DNA of 64,000 nt from Camelimonas fluminis (lineage in GTDB: Bacteria > Pseudomonadota > Alphaproteobacteria > Rhizobiales > Beijerinckiaceae). Shown in pieces: positions 1 to 9,610 of the stretch (positions are counted from its first letter, which is position 1; each line of letters starts with the position of its first letter). The stretch covers positions 2,948-66,947 of the forward strand of contig NZ_BNCG01000015.1 of assembly GCF_014656355.1 (NCBI RefSeq), written 5' to 3'. The notes beneath the pieces were generated by a model. It did not search any database, was not told the origin of the DNA, and was given only the letters and a program-made list of their open reading frames with translations. Made by a program: the position numbers and the translations under genes.

Positions 1-836
1 CCGGCGAGCCTCTGAAACTGGCGCTACGTTTGAACATGGGTGGATGGACTGTGCCGTGATGGGCTCAAATGGATCACGCAGGATTGCGTTTCCGTCCGAT
101 GACTTGCGCAAAGGCACGCGCTGACATCCATGCCGTCCATTGAAGAACGTCCAGCTATCCGCACCTTGAACATCGTCGGACGCTGCCAGCGGGAAGTGGT
201 TTGGCCGCGTCATTGGCCGGCGCCGATGACCGCCGTGCCCTTGCCGGCTCGGCGGCATGCCTTTGACGCTCCGCTACGGCGTTTGCGAAGTTGCAGAAGG
301 CTACCCTGACCGGCGGAGCATCGCGGCGCGGCGTGCAGCCTCTCCATGGCCTGTCTGGCGCATGACTCCCGGCGGCGCCGCCAACAAAAGACGCGGCTAT
401 GGGCTTCCTGCTACAGGTCGCGGCGGTTTCATCGTGCTAACATTGCCAGGCCATCACCCGCCATGAACCAGCATGCCCTCTCCATGCGCCGCTCTGGGCA
501 TAGGGATATCGCCAGCAGTCTCGGGGTCAGCGAGCCGGGATAGCGGCCGCACCGCTTGTCACGCTGACTTCGCGCCAGGACTGGTCAAACAACGACCGGT
601 CAGCCCCAATCTGCTCCTGACAGCCGGGAACGAACTGCAAGCGCCAGAGAAAGACCTGCACTCACGGTCATGCACCGGCGGCCTTTCCGGCTGTCCGCCC
701 CGGCATTCGGCAATCAATCTGTTGGAACCAGCGCTGCAATCGGTGCAGGGCGCGCCTCGGTTTTCCAAGTGGTTGTCGTCACGCAGTTCTGCGACTATCG
801 CTCGTACAACAGGCTCCGTTGCAACTGAGGTGATCC
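1..836. other. Stretch without recognisable gene
   Basis: No open frame in this stretch has a recognisable domain, a convincing ribosome-binding site or family-like residue patterns. The longest frames (for example 473-940 plus and 559-768 minus) are arginine-, proline- and serine-rich and look like chance frames in GC-rich DNA. It may be decayed sequence linked to the frameshifted thioesterase that follows. I see nothing else in it. Confidence 0.5.
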
Positions 837-1261
837 ATGAGCATGAAAGTCCCTGCCAGTCTGGAAGAATGGAACGCTGCGGGGGACGACTATCTGCCCG
901 GCCTTTTGGGCATGCGCTTCATCAGGGTGGAACTGGATGAAGTGGTCGCCACGCTGGAGGTCCGTCGCGCCCTTGGGGCGTGGAATGGCTACCTTCACGC
1001 CGGAACCGTGACCTCGCTTGCCGAGCCTGCTGTGGCTATGGCACGGTCAGGAGCCTGCCAGCAGGCGCCAGCGGGTTCACCACAGTGGAACTGAAAAGCA
1101 ATCTCATCGGCACCGCGCGGTCAGGCGTCGTTGTTTGCACCGCGCGCCCGGCTCACAAGGGACGCACCACACAAGTGTGGGATGCAGAGGTGCGGCGCGA
1201 AGAAGACAATGCCGTCATTGCCCTTTTCCGGAACACACAGATGATCCTGTGGCCGAAGTGA
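837..1261 (+). pseudogene. PaaI-type hotdog thioesterase, frameshifted
   Basis: Hotdog-fold thioesterases of the PaaI family hydrolyse acyl- or aryl-CoA thioesters. The N-terminal part (ATG at 837, preceded by GAGGTG) reads through LGMRFIRVELDEVVATLEV and GYLHAGTVTSLAE. The family then expects a D-x-A-C-G-Y-G run, but that sequence (CCGYGTVRSLPAGASGFTTV) is in another frame from about 1035, continuing to a stop at 1261 with TRPAHKGRTTQVWDAEV-like C-terminal residues. Joining the two frames gives a full-length protein of about 140 residues, so a single indel near 1020-1035 splits it. Family assignment is firm. Whether the shift is a real mutation or an assembly error cannot be told from sequence alone. 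Confidence 0.8.
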
Positions 1262-1326
1262 CCGCGGCCCGGGGCGGAAAGCCACATACGGCGTTCCGCC
1301 CCGGGCATTCCGCATTTATCCGAAGC

Positions 1327-2577
1327 CTATGCTGACCCCTTCGCGGCGTCCCGCGTGTCCGGCAGGAACATGGCCAATATGCCGATCGCGGGCAGTATCG
1401 AGCAGGCGTCAAAAACAAACTCCACGCCTTTCCAGTCCGCCAGGCTGCCGAGCAGGGCCGCGCCAATGCCGCCGATTCCGAAGATGAAACCGAAGAACAG
1501 GCCAGACACCATGCCGACGCGGCCAGGCATCAACTCCTGCCCATAGACGACGATGGCCGGAAAGGCTGACGCCATGATGAAGCCGATGATGGCGCTCAAT
1601 ATGGCTGTTGGCAGCAGGCCGACATGAGGCAGAAGCAGCGTAAATGGAAGAACGCCAAGGATTGAAACCCAGATGACGGGTTTCCGCCCCAGCCTGTCGC
1701 CGATCGGGCCGCCCGCGATTGTTCCCGCGGCGACAGCCGCAAAGAAGATAAACTGATAAATCTGGGCGTCTTGTGTCGGGATAGTGAATTTATCCTTCAG
1801 ATAAAAGATATAATAGCTCGTAAAGCTGGCGAGATAGATATACTTCGAGAATAGCAAGGCGATCAGGATCGTCATCGCCTGGAAGACCTGGCGGCCCGAC
1901 AATGAGGCGTGGCGCGCGATCACCGCGCCTGCGGGGCGGCGTTCGGCATGGCCGTTGAATTTGTACCATCGGCCGAGCCCCGTCAGGATGATGATCCCGA
2001 GCAGCGCGGCCAGGGCAAACCAGGCGAGCCCGTGCTGTCCGCGCGGCAGAACGATGAAAGCCACAGCCAGGGGGCCAAGCGCAGTGCCGAAATTGCCCCC
2101 AACCTGAAAGAGCGATTGCGCCAGCCCGTGCGAACCGCCGGAGGCCAGACGCGCGATCCGGGACGATTCCGGATGGAAAATCGACGACCCCAAACCAAGC
2201 AGCATGCCGCCCAGCAGCAGCATCCCGTAACCGGGCGCAAACGCGAGCATCAGCAACCCAAGCATGGAAGAGGCCATGCCGAAGGGCAGGGAATATGGCG
2301 TCGGCCGGCGGTCCGTATAGTAGCCGATGAACGGCTGAAACAGCGACGCGGTCATCTGATAGACGAGGGTCAAAACGCCAACTTGCGCGAACGTAAGCTC
2401 GAAGTTGCCCTGCAAAATCGGATAGGCGGCAGGCAGCAGAGCCTGCAACATATCATTCAGGAGGTGACAAAAGCTGGCGGCCCACAGGATCGGGAAAGCC
2501 GCTTTTGATTTTGCTGCTCGCAGCGATATGGCTTCAGAAGACACGTCTTGCTTTCCGGCTTGGTCGATGACTTGCAA
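1327..2577 (-). CDS. MFS transporter, fosmidomycin-resistance (Fsr) type
   Basis: A 416-residue inner-membrane transporter of the major facilitator superfamily, closest in pattern to Fsr-type drug exporters. About 12 hydrophobic segments are visible. The first is followed by FQPFIGYYTDRRP, the MFS loop 2-3 motif, and the helix 4-5 region has GLGSSIFHPESSRIARLASGG, characteristic of the Fsr subgroup. A second GPIGDRLGRKPV loop lies in the C-terminal half. The frame begins at a TTG with GAGG just upstream; no in-frame ATG gives a better start, so the exact N-terminus is uncertain. It is divergent from an AraC regulator with 90 bp between them, which suggests that regulator controls it. Substrate unknown. 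Confidence 0.85.
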   Translation of the reverse strand: MQVIDQAGKQDVSSEAISLRAAKSKAAFPILWAASFCHLLNDMLQALLPAAYPILQGNFELTFAQVGVLTLVYQMTASLFQPFIGYYTDRRPTPYSLPFGMASSMLGLLMLAFAPGYGMLLLGGMLLGLGSSIFHPESSRIARLASGGSHGLAQSLFQVGGNFGTALGPLAVAFIVLPRGQHGLAWFALAALLGIIILTGLGRWYKFNGHAERRPAGAVIARHASLSGRQVFQAMTILIALLFSKYIYLASFTSYYIFYLKDKFTIPTQDAQIYQFIFFAAVAAGTIAGGPIGDRLGRKPVIWVSILGVLPFTLLLPHVGLLPTAILSAIIGFIMASAFPAIVVYGQELMPGRVGMVSGLFFGFIFGIGGIGAALLGSLADWKGVEFVFDACSILPAIGILAMFLPDTRDAAKGSA

Positions 2578-2667
2578 AGCCTCATTGAGAATGAGGTGCG
2601 CCCGCTATAAGAGTCAGTTTCCCGGCCTGCCACCGATGGCGGGCAATTCAACTACGGGAGTGGGCCA

Positions 2668-3480
2668 TTGGCGCGCGATGTTCATATCGACAATGTGGAG
2701 CATGTGCAGCGGCCGATCCTTGCCATCGGCACGGAGTACCCCGATGGTCATCTGATCGACCCACACCAGCACAGGCGCGGCCAGCTCATTTCAAGTTCCT
2801 CCGGGGTGCTCGTCCTGACGACCCCGGCAGGCGCCTGGGTCATGCCGCCGCAACGCGGCATGTGGATTCCGCCCGCCACCGAGCACAGGGTGAGCATGAT
2901 TGGCGCGGTCAGCGTGCAAAGTCTCTATCTGGAGCCGGGCGTTGCTCAGGGGATGCCGCAGACATGTCAGGTGGTGGGCATCTCGCCCTTCATGCGCAGC
3001 CTGATGACTGAAGCGCTGAATTTGCCGCTTGAGTACGAAGAAAGCGGCCGGCCCGGCGCCCTGATGACGTTGATCTGGCACGAACTGCAGCAACTGCAGG
3101 CTCTGCCGCTTTCCTTGCAATATCCGACGACCGGGGCGCTAGCGGCAAGGTGCCGCAAGTTTATCCAGAAACCGCGGATCCATGAAACCATAGATGACTG
3201 GTGCGCGGATCTGGGAATGAGCCGCCGCACTTTTACCCGCTACTTCAAACGCGAGACAGGCGTCAGCTTCATGGCGTGGCGACAGCAGGCGTGCCTTCTG
3301 TTTGCGGTGCCGCGGTTGGCCGCGGGCGAATCGGTAACGACGGTGGCGCTGGATCTGGGGTATGAGAACCCGGCGGCTTTTACCCTGATGTTCAGACGCG
3401 CTTTCGGCAGCTCGCCGCTTGCCTATCTCGGGCTACGGGCGTCCCCCTCGCGCGCCTGGGCAGATGTCCGTCCAGGATAG
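2668..3480 (+). CDS. AraC-family transcriptional regulator
   Basis: A 270-residue one-component regulator. Residues about 20-110 form a cupin-like sensor domain (HLIDPHQHRRGQLI, then TPAGAWVMPPQRGMWIPP), and the last 100 residues carry two helix-turn-helix motifs, including DLGMSRRTFTRYFKRETG and ALDLGYENPAAFTLMFRRAFG, the AraC signature. The cupin type with the MWIPP stretch is common among AraC proteins that control neighbouring efflux genes. The frame opens at TTG 2668; GTG 2695 is an alternative. It faces away from the MFS gene across 90 bp, so control of that transporter is the simplest inference. Confidence 0.88.
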   Translation: MARDVHIDNVEHVQRPILAIGTEYPDGHLIDPHQHRRGQLISSSSGVLVLTTPAGAWVMPPQRGMWIPPATEHRVSMIGAVSVQSLYLEPGVAQGMPQTCQVVGISPFMRSLMTEALNLPLEYEESGRPGALMTLIWHELQQLQALPLSLQYPTTGALAARCRKFIQKPRIHETIDDWCADLGMSRRTFTRYFKRETGVSFMAWRQQACLLFAVPRLAAGESVTTVALDLGYENPAAFTLMFRRAFGSSPLAYLGLRASPSRAWADVRPG

Positions 3481-3711
3481 CGAAAGTTTGTGGTTCACGT
3501 CATTGACGTGTGGTTCCCGCCGCCAGTTTCCGCCCCGGGTCAGTTGACCCGGTCGCGCCAGCAAGTCTGTATGACCCATCAGGAGGGGCTGGCAATCGCC
3601 ATGCCTGCGTATTGCGCGGGGCGACGACCGTTGCGCCGCGTCGCCTCACTTCCGCAAGGGGGGCGGGATGCCCGCGCGCGGCGCGTCGTTATCCGGGGGG
3701 ACTGTCCAGGA

Positions 3712-5172
3712 ATGCGGACTTTGTTCGATCTGTCGCTCTTAATCCTGCATATCCTCACGGTGGCTCGTGCGATCACCCGCCCCAATCGGGAGCCCGCGGC
3801 CCGCGTGGCCTGGGTCGCGGTCATCATGTTTCTGCCATTGCTGGGGATCGTTGCTTATCTGTTTCTCGGAGAGACCAGCATCGGGCGCGAGCGCATGCGC
3901 CGGCTGAGGGCGGCGGAAGATCGAACCGCCCGGCCTGACGATGCTGCCTTCGCGCCGGAGTTTGCCGACCCGGAAACGCTCAGCCAGTTTGCCCTATGCC
4001 GTTCAATCGATGGATTGGCGCCGGTGGCTGGCAACCGGATCGTGCTCCTTGGAAACCCCGAAGCACCGGTCGACCAGCCGGAACGCGATTCAAACAGCGC
4101 GATCGACGCACTTGTGCGCGATATCACACAGGCCATTGAGCACGTTCACATCAGTTTCTATATCTGGCTTGATGACGGCAATGGCGGGAAGGTCGCCGAC
4201 GCCCTGATGGACGCGGCGCGACGCGGCGTGCGCTGCCGGGTGATCGTGGACGCGCTGGGCTCGCGAGGTTTCATCCGCAGCGCCCGCTGGCGGCAGTTGC
4301 GTGACGCGGGCGTGACGGCCGTCGCGACCATGAATGATATCCCGCGTCTGGGCCATCTCGCCGTCGGGCGGGTCGACCTGCGTAACCACCGCAAGATCGT
4401 CATCATCGATAATCGCATTGCCTATTGCGGCAGCCAGAACTGTGCGGATCCCGCATTCCGGATCAAGGCGAAGTACGCGCCCTGGATCGATATCTTCCTG
4501 CGCTGCGAAGGACCAGTGGTGCGGCAGGCGCAATTCCTGTTCCTGTGCACCTGGATTGCAGAAACCGGAGAGGCGCTGGAAGGGCTTGCCGCGGCCGGGC
4601 CGATGCCCGAACGCTTTGAGCCCGGCAGCGTGGCGCAGATGTACGGAACCGGATCAACCACGCAGGGCAACGTCATGTCCGCTGCGTTTGTGGGCGCCAT
4701 ATACGCCGCTCACAAGGAACTCATCATCACGACGCCCTATTTCGTGCCGGACGAGGCTGTGTTGCGGGCATTGTGCGCGGCGCCCCGGCGCGGCGTGGAG
4801 ACGACGGTCATCTTTCCCGCGCGCAACGATTCCTGGCTCGTGGCCTGCACCAGCCGCAGCTGTTATGCCGATCTGCTCGCCAGCGGCGTCAAGATATATG
4901 AGTACCCATTGGGGTTGCTGCATGCAAAGTCGATCACAATCGACAGCAAAATCGCACTGGTTGGTTCCGCCAATATGGACCGGCGCAGTATGCAGCTCAA
5001 TTTCGAGAACAATCTGCTTTTGGCTGATACAGACGTCGTCGCTTCCATTCGCCTCCGTCAGCAGGGGTATCTTGGCGTATCACAGCCCGTCGGGCTTGAC
5101 GCTGTCACCAGCTGGCCATTCCGGACCCGTCTCGTGCAGAACGCGGTGAGCATGCTAGGGCCGGTGCTCTGA
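3712..5172 (+). CDS. cls: Cardiolipin synthase, phospholipase D superfamily
   Basis: A 486-residue membrane enzyme that condenses two phosphatidylglycerols (or related phospholipids) into cardiolipin. Two N-terminal helices (about residues 5-20 and 30-52, WVAVIMFLPLLGIVAYLFLG) form the PLD N-terminal anchor. Two catalytic HKD motifs follow: H226-x-K-x4-D233 (HRKIVIID) and H404-x-K-x4-D411 (HAKSITID), each followed by a G-S-x-N element. Length and layout match ClsA/ClsB-type bacterial synthases. The frame is open upstream to 3490, but ATG 3712 starts the conserved hydrophobic N-terminus and has AGGA immediately in front, so it is chosen. A decayed acyl-CoA synthetase lies just downstream. Confidence 0.9.
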   Translation: MRTLFDLSLLILHILTVARAITRPNREPAARVAWVAVIMFLPLLGIVAYLFLGETSIGRERMRRLRAAEDRTARPDDAAFAPEFADPETLSQFALCRSIDGLAPVAGNRIVLLGNPEAPVDQPERDSNSAIDALVRDITQAIEHVHISFYIWLDDGNGGKVADALMDAARRGVRCRVIVDALGSRGFIRSARWRQLRDAGVTAVATMNDIPRLGHLAVGRVDLRNHRKIVIIDNRIAYCGSQNCADPAFRIKAKYAPWIDIFLRCEGPVVRQAQFLFLCTWIAETGEALEGLAAAGPMPERFEPGSVAQMYGTGSTTQGNVMSAAFVGAIYAAHKELIITTPYFVPDEAVLRALCAAPRRGVETTVIFPARNDSWLVACTSRSCYADLLASGVKIYEYPLGLLHAKSITIDSKIALVGSANMDRRSMQLNFENNLLLADTDVVASIRLRQQGYLGVSQPVGLDAVTSWPFRTRLVQNAVSMLGPVL

Positions 5173-5214
5173 ACGCCACTACCGGGTGAGGCCGCCAACG
5201 GACCACGGGTCCCG

Positions 5215-5780
5215 GCGCTCCAGCGCAAACCTGTCGCAGCGACAGGGCGGCCTGCTTCCGGGTTCATCGCCGACATTGATCCAGCCAGTGATGTTGTGAA
5301 GCTCATCTACACTTCCGGAACATCAGGAAAATCAAAAGGTGCGATGGAAGCGCACAGAAACGCTGTCCATAACACCATAACCCATACGCATCTCATTCCG
5401 TTCGACCTGCCAGTGAATTACACATTCCTCCCAATGGTTTTCTTCATTATTCGGATCGCATCAAGGATCTGATTATTGCATCCGGCTACAATATCGCGCC
5501 GGCTGACGTTGAATCGGTTATCCGTCAGCATCCTGGCGTTCAGGACGTTACTGTTGTTGGTTGGCCCAGCACATATCGTGGTGAAACGGTAAAGGCCTTC
5601 GTGGTTTCTCACCCAGCCGCACGGGAAGCATTGTCGGGTGGCGACATTATCGATTTCTGCCGGGCAAGGATTGCGCCGTTCAAGGCGCCCACTCTCGTTG
5701 AGTTCCTTCCCGAGCTACCCCGGAACGTCATGGGCAAGACGCCGAGAAGGCTTCTGCGCACAAGGGCGGGGCAGGATTAA
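5215..5780 (+). pseudogene. AMP-binding acyl-CoA synthetase, decayed remnant
   Basis: Remnant of an ANL-superfamily acyl-CoA/benzoate-CoA ligase. Around 5280-5345 the frame reads ASDVVKLIYTSGTSGKSKGA, the phosphate-binding core motif A3, and runs into a stop near 5472. A second frame then gives YSDRIKDLIIASGYNIAPAD (motif A8/hinge) and ends with LPRNVMGKTPRRLLR, containing the A10 catalytic lysine, stopping at 5780. The roughly 250 residues expected between A3 and A8 are missing and no start codon is present, so this is an internally deleted, 5'-truncated gene. The fragment is slightly less GC-rich than its neighbours. Confidence 0.85.
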
Positions 5781-6044
5781 CCAGCGGCTGGCGCCGCGCG
5801 CAAGGACGGCGCCTCCTTGCAGGCGGGATCAGGCGCCAGCCATGGCAGGGACACGCCGCGCGTTGTTGGCCGCGCATCCCCTTGCCGTCACCAATGCTCC
5901 ACAAGCCCGCAACTGCCTGCCGCGGGTCAGGGTGCGGCGGCTCCCGGCGCCGGGCTTCCTGTCGTTGGTCGCCGCCAGACCAGGGATGCGCCCCTCATGA
6001 CGCATTTCCTTCACGGAAAGCCAGTTTCCCTTACTACTGACAAT
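5781..6044. other. Intergenic stretch, nothing recognised
   Basis: GC-rich sequence between the synthetase remnant and the palindromic repeat at 6045. Open frames here lack family patterns. Nothing else seen. Confidence 0.5.
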
Positions 6045-6153
6045 GCTCTGGAGCAGTTTTCGATCAACAAGGATCGCAAACTGCTCCAGTTCTCTTTGTT
6101 TTGAACGAATTCTGATCGATCAGTCGATTCCGGCTGATCAGAACGCGCTCTAG
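6045..6153 (-). repeat. Interspersed palindromic repeat, copy A
   Basis: Two joined palindromic modules. The first is a hairpin at about 6051-6086 (GAGCAGTTTT arm pairing with AAACTGCTC). The second, 6080-6153, contains GAACGAATTCTGATCG, an inner inverted repeat around TGATC and ends in GCGCTCTAG. The second module is closely similar to 9641-9712 (copy B). Read on the minus strand, its first bases TAG are the stop codon of the ThDP enzyme at 6150. The sequence type resembles short palindromic repeats common in rhizobial genomes. It could act as an RNA-stabilising or terminating hairpin for the upstream gene. Confidence 0.85.
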
Positions 6154-7784
6154 TGATCGATCATCGGCATGTTGTCAGGGTCAAGCTTGAGATCGATCAG
6201 CAATGGGCGCCTGTTCCCGCGGATAGCCTCGACGGCGGCGTCGAGATCTTCACTGGAACGGACCGTGACGCCGGCGCCGCCGAGCGCCTCCGCTACCGGA
6301 GCGAAATCTGGCCACTCAAACATCGAGATCGATGGATCCATCTGCTTGTTCCGGAACTGGATATGCTCGGCGCCATAGCTGCCATCATTGCAAAGAATGA
6401 CAATCAGGTCGGCCCTGGCCCGGACAGCAGACGTAAACTCGCTCAGGCCGCCCAGCATAAAGCCGCCGTCACCTGCAATCAGCAAGGTCTGGCGCTCGGG
6501 GTGAGCGAAAGATGCGCCAATGGCATGCCCAAGGCCCAGGCCAATCGTTCCCGTATTGACCGTGTAGACCCAGGATTGCGGGTCCTGCACGTGCATCAGG
6601 CGCCATGAGTCAATCAGGAAGCGCCCTGTATCGGTGACCAAGATGCGGTCGGGGTTCACCGCCTTGTCCAGGGTCTGAAGCGCCTGCCGGGCGCTGACGG
6701 TTCCCGGACGCCCTTCCTTGGACTGCGGCGGGTATACAAATTCAGCAATGGCTTTGCCCAGTTCAGGCGAGCGGTAACCAGACCCGGCGATTTCGGCTTC
6801 GTCAAGCAAACGCACCATTTGCGCCGCAGTTCGGCCAGGTTCCCCCACAAGGCCGGCGTCAGGCGTGACATGGCGACCGATGTCCGACGGATCAGCGCTT
6901 ATGTGAACCAGTCGTTTGCCACGCAGAAGACTGCCTTGCGCTGTTGTATACTGGTTCAGGCCCGCTCCGAATGCGATAATGCAATCACTTGCCATAATGG
7001 CGTCCAGAGCAACAGGCGTGCTCAATGTTCCGAAAATGCCAAGATTAAAGGGATGGCCCGTGAACGCGCCTTTCGCCTTGAGCGTATTGGCAAGCGGAGC
7101 GTCAATACGGTCAGCGAACGCCTGTATGCTTTCCCGGGCTGACGGGTCGCAGGCGCCCCGCCCGCAAAGGACAACCGGGCGTTTCGCCGACGCTATGATT
7201 CCGACTGCATTCTCCATATCGGGGCCATCGACGACATATTCGAGACGGGCCGGGGCGTAAGCCTTCTGCGGAACATACTCGGCGTCCTGCCACTGAAGAT
7301 CCGAGGGCATATTGACGACAACGGGGCGCTTCTCGATCCGGGCGCGCCTGAAAGCCGTCGCTACATCCTCACCGATCGTTTTCGCCGAGCGGAGCTGAAC
7401 GAACCCCGCGCCAGCGGCTACGAAGAACTCGCGCTGATCGATATTCTGGAAGTGGTGCCGGTCAACAACGGCGGTGTCACCGGCAAAGAGCACAATGGGA
7501 GTGGAGCCCCGCTGGCCTTCAATCAGGGCGGTGAGCGTATTGGTCACGGCAAGGCCGTGGGTGACAGTGGCGACGCCAACCTTGCCGGATGCCTGGGCAT
7601 AGCCGATCGCCATCAGGACGGCGCCAACCTCATGAACCGCCGCCTGATATTTTGCGGCGCCGCTCTTGATGAAGCTGTCCACCATGTACAGGTTGGCGTC
7701 GCCGATGAGCCCGAACATGACCTCAACGCCCTGATCAAGGATCGCTTTCGAGATTGCTTCATATACCTTCATGTCAGGCTCCAT
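6150..7784 (-). CDS. ThDP-dependent acetolactate-synthase-like enzyme
   Basis: A 544-residue (540 from the second Met, MKVYEAISK) thiamine-diphosphate enzyme with the three-domain layout of acetolactate synthase, benzoylformate decarboxylase and relatives. The N-terminal Pyr domain has the activating glutamate in VHEVGAVLMAIGYAQ and the GDTAVVDRHHFQNIDQ loop. A central Rossmann-like domain follows (about 190-330). The PP domain carries the ThDP motif GDGGFMLGG ... NDGSYG. FAD-specific residues are not obvious, so the exact reaction (synthase or decarboxylase) is open. It is divergent from an ScfR-type regulator, which suggests a role in short-chain acyl or keto-acid metabolism. Its TAG stop lies inside a palindromic repeat. 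Confidence 0.85.
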   Translation of the reverse strand: MEPDMKVYEAISKAILDQGVEVMFGLIGDANLYMVDSFIKSGAAKYQAAVHEVGAVLMAIGYAQASGKVGVATVTHGLAVTNTLTALIEGQRGSTPIVLFAGDTAVVDRHHFQNIDQREFFVAAGAGFVQLRSAKTIGEDVATAFRRARIEKRPVVVNMPSDLQWQDAEYVPQKAYAPARLEYVVDGPDMENAVGIIASAKRPVVLCGRGACDPSARESIQAFADRIDAPLANTLKAKGAFTGHPFNLGIFGTLSTPVALDAIMASDCIIAFGAGLNQYTTAQGSLLRGKRLVHISADPSDIGRHVTPDAGLVGEPGRTAAQMVRLLDEAEIAGSGYRSPELGKAIAEFVYPPQSKEGRPGTVSARQALQTLDKAVNPDRILVTDTGRFLIDSWRLMHVQDPQSWVYTVNTGTIGLGLGHAIGASFAHPERQTLLIAGDGGFMLGGLSEFTSAVRARADLIVILCNDGSYGAEHIQFRNKQMDPSISMFEWPDFAPVAEALGGAGVTVRSSEDLDAAVEAIRGNRRPLLIDLKLDPDNMPMIDH

Positions 7785-8139
7785 TGACGGTCATGCGGTA
7801 GGGCTGTTCAGCCAGTCTGTCTCTTGCGCCGCCTGTATCCCCGAGTGACGGATCTCAGCTTCAACCATAGCAGCGCCTAGGCCCTTTGTGCCTGAAACCT
7901 GCGATCGGGACTGTCGTGCATCTGTCAATCTTTCCCCGAAGCACCCGGGCCGGCCTGGCCCGACGAACCGGCGGATCGCACCCATGCGCCGGACACCGCA
8001 TATTGCCCCTTGCCCTCAGACCGGTTTAACAGATTTGCAATATCCGCAGAGGCAATGCGTCGTGGAAGCGGCGCGATCGCAAGCATTTGCGGCTAACGGT
8101 AGGGACCTGCTGCGAAATCAGCAAATTCTGGATGGCCTG
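7785..8139. promoter_or_regulatory. Divergent promoter region with TTTGCAA-type sites
   Basis: The 355 bp between the divergent ThDP enzyme and the ScfR-type regulator. TTTGCAA occurs at 8034-8040, and related strings (GCATTTGCG near 8083, CAGCAAATTC near 8117) lie within 100 bp of the regulator start. Regulators of this family (RamB, PccR) are known to bind TTTGCAAA-like boxes, so these are candidate autoregulatory sites. The match is partial, and no promoter can be placed with confidence. Confidence 0.4.
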
Positions 8140-9540
8140 ATGCGGAAAACCTATATGGGTGTGCGTCTGCGGCGCCTGCGTGAAGAACGAAACCTGAAAC
8201 AGGTCGAACTTGCCGCGTCGCTGGGCATTTCTCCCAGCTATCTCAATCAGATCGAGCAGAACCAGCGTCCACTGACCGTTGCAGTCCTGCTCCGCATCAA
8301 CGCCATTTTCGGCGTCGACGTACAGCTGTTTTCCGAAGACGAGGAAGGGCGGCTGATCACAGAGCTGCGCGACGCATTGTCCGACGGCGCCGAAGCCATT
8401 TCCCTGGCGGAAATCCGCGAGCTGGCGATGAACATGCCGGCGGTTGGGCGCACCCTGGTCGCCCTGCACCGCCGCTATCGCGAAACGGTCGAGCAGAGCG
8501 AGGCTCTCGCCGCCCAGCTGGGCGACGAATGGATCGCCGGCGGCCCGGCGCGGGCGCCCTTCGAACAGGTGCGGGACTTCTTTTACGCGCGCCGCAACCA
8601 TGTAGAGCTGCTGGATGAGGCGGCGGAGCGGCTCTACCGCGAGGCCGGGCTTGGCCCCCTGTCGGTGCACCCGGGGCTGGTCGCGTGGCTGCGTGACAGG
8701 CACGGCGTCGCCGTGGTGGTGACCGGCAACGATGACGCCCAGCGTCGTTTCGATCCCGACGCCCGCACCCTGTTCATTTCCGCCGATCTCAAGCTTGGCC
8801 AGCAGGCGTTCCAGATGGCGGTCCAGATTGCCTTCCTCGAACTTGGTCCGGTCATCGATCGTCTGGCCGATGATCCCATCCTGACCGACCCCGATGCGCG
8901 CCGGCTGGTGCGGGTGGGGCTGGCCAATTATTTTGCTGGCGCGCTTGTGCTGCCCTATGGGGAATTTCTGGCGGCGGCCGAAGCTGAAGCTTATGATATC
9001 GAGAAGCTGGGCAGGCGCTATGGCGTGGGGTTTGAAACCGTATGTCATCGCCTGTCGACGCTGCAGCGGCCGGGCGCGCGCGGCGTGCCGTTCTTCTTTG
9101 TGCGCGTTGACCGCGCCGGCAACATCTCCAAACGGCAGTCGGCCACGGACTTTCATTTTTCCCGCGTTGGCGGCAGTTGCCCGCTGTGGAACGTCTATGA
9201 GGCCTTCACCCAGCCCGGCCGCGTGCTGACCCAGATCGCCCGCATGCCCGATGGCCGGGCCTATTTGTGGATCGCCCGCACGGTCGGGCGGGGCGTTGCT
9301 GGTTTTGGCGCGCCTGGCAAGACGTTCGCCGTCGGCATCGGCTGCGATATCCGCCACGCCAGCCGGCTGATTTATGCCCGCGGCCTCGATATCAACAATC
9401 CGGAGGCTGCGACGCCTATCGGGGCCGGCTGCAAGGTCTGTGAGCGGCCCGCATGCCCCCAGCGCGCTTTCCCGCCCGTCGGCCGGACGCTGGCGGTGGA
9501 CGAGAACCGCAGCGCCCTCGCGCCTTATCCAGTGGCGTGA
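8140..9540 (+). CDS. ScfR/PrpR-type short-chain-acyl regulator (XRE family)
   Basis: A 466-residue transcription regulator. Residues 1-65 are an XRE helix-turn-helix (VRLRRLREERNLKQVELAAS ... SPSYLNQIEQNQRPLT). The middle is an IrrE/ImmA-like domain in which the protease HExxH is absent (QAFQMAVQIAFLELG), as is normal for this subgroup. The C-terminal half is the DUF2083 domain with CPLWNVYEAF and a cysteine cluster GCKVCERPACPQRAFP. The family includes PrpR/RamB/PccR, which control propionate, glyoxylate and short-chain acyl-CoA pathways. ATG 8140 is preferred over the long upstream frame because the HTH begins directly after it. The flanking ThDP enzyme and acyl-CoA dehydrogenase are plausible targets. 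Confidence 0.9.
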   Translation: MRKTYMGVRLRRLREERNLKQVELAASLGISPSYLNQIEQNQRPLTVAVLLRINAIFGVDVQLFSEDEEGRLITELRDALSDGAEAISLAEIRELAMNMPAVGRTLVALHRRYRETVEQSEALAAQLGDEWIAGGPARAPFEQVRDFFYARRNHVELLDEAAERLYREAGLGPLSVHPGLVAWLRDRHGVAVVVTGNDDAQRRFDPDARTLFISADLKLGQQAFQMAVQIAFLELGPVIDRLADDPILTDPDARRLVRVGLANYFAGALVLPYGEFLAAAEAEAYDIEKLGRRYGVGFETVCHRLSTLQRPGARGVPFFFVRVDRAGNISKRQSATDFHFSRVGGSCPLWNVYEAFTQPGRVLTQIARMPDGRAYLWIARTVGRGVAGFGAPGKTFAVGIGCDIRHASRLIYARGLDINNPEAATPIGAGCKVCERPACPQRAFPPVGRTLAVDENRSALAPYPVA

Positions 9541-9610
9541 GCGTCATCCGCCCCATCGTGCAAGGCGGCGGATGGCGCAGCGGTGCAAGCGTGGACCAGA
9601 CCGGGGGGCT

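Noticed and set aside
8026-9357. A 443-codon minus-strand frame opposite the ScfR-type regulator
   Set aside because: It mirrors the codon structure of the real gene and shows no family motif.
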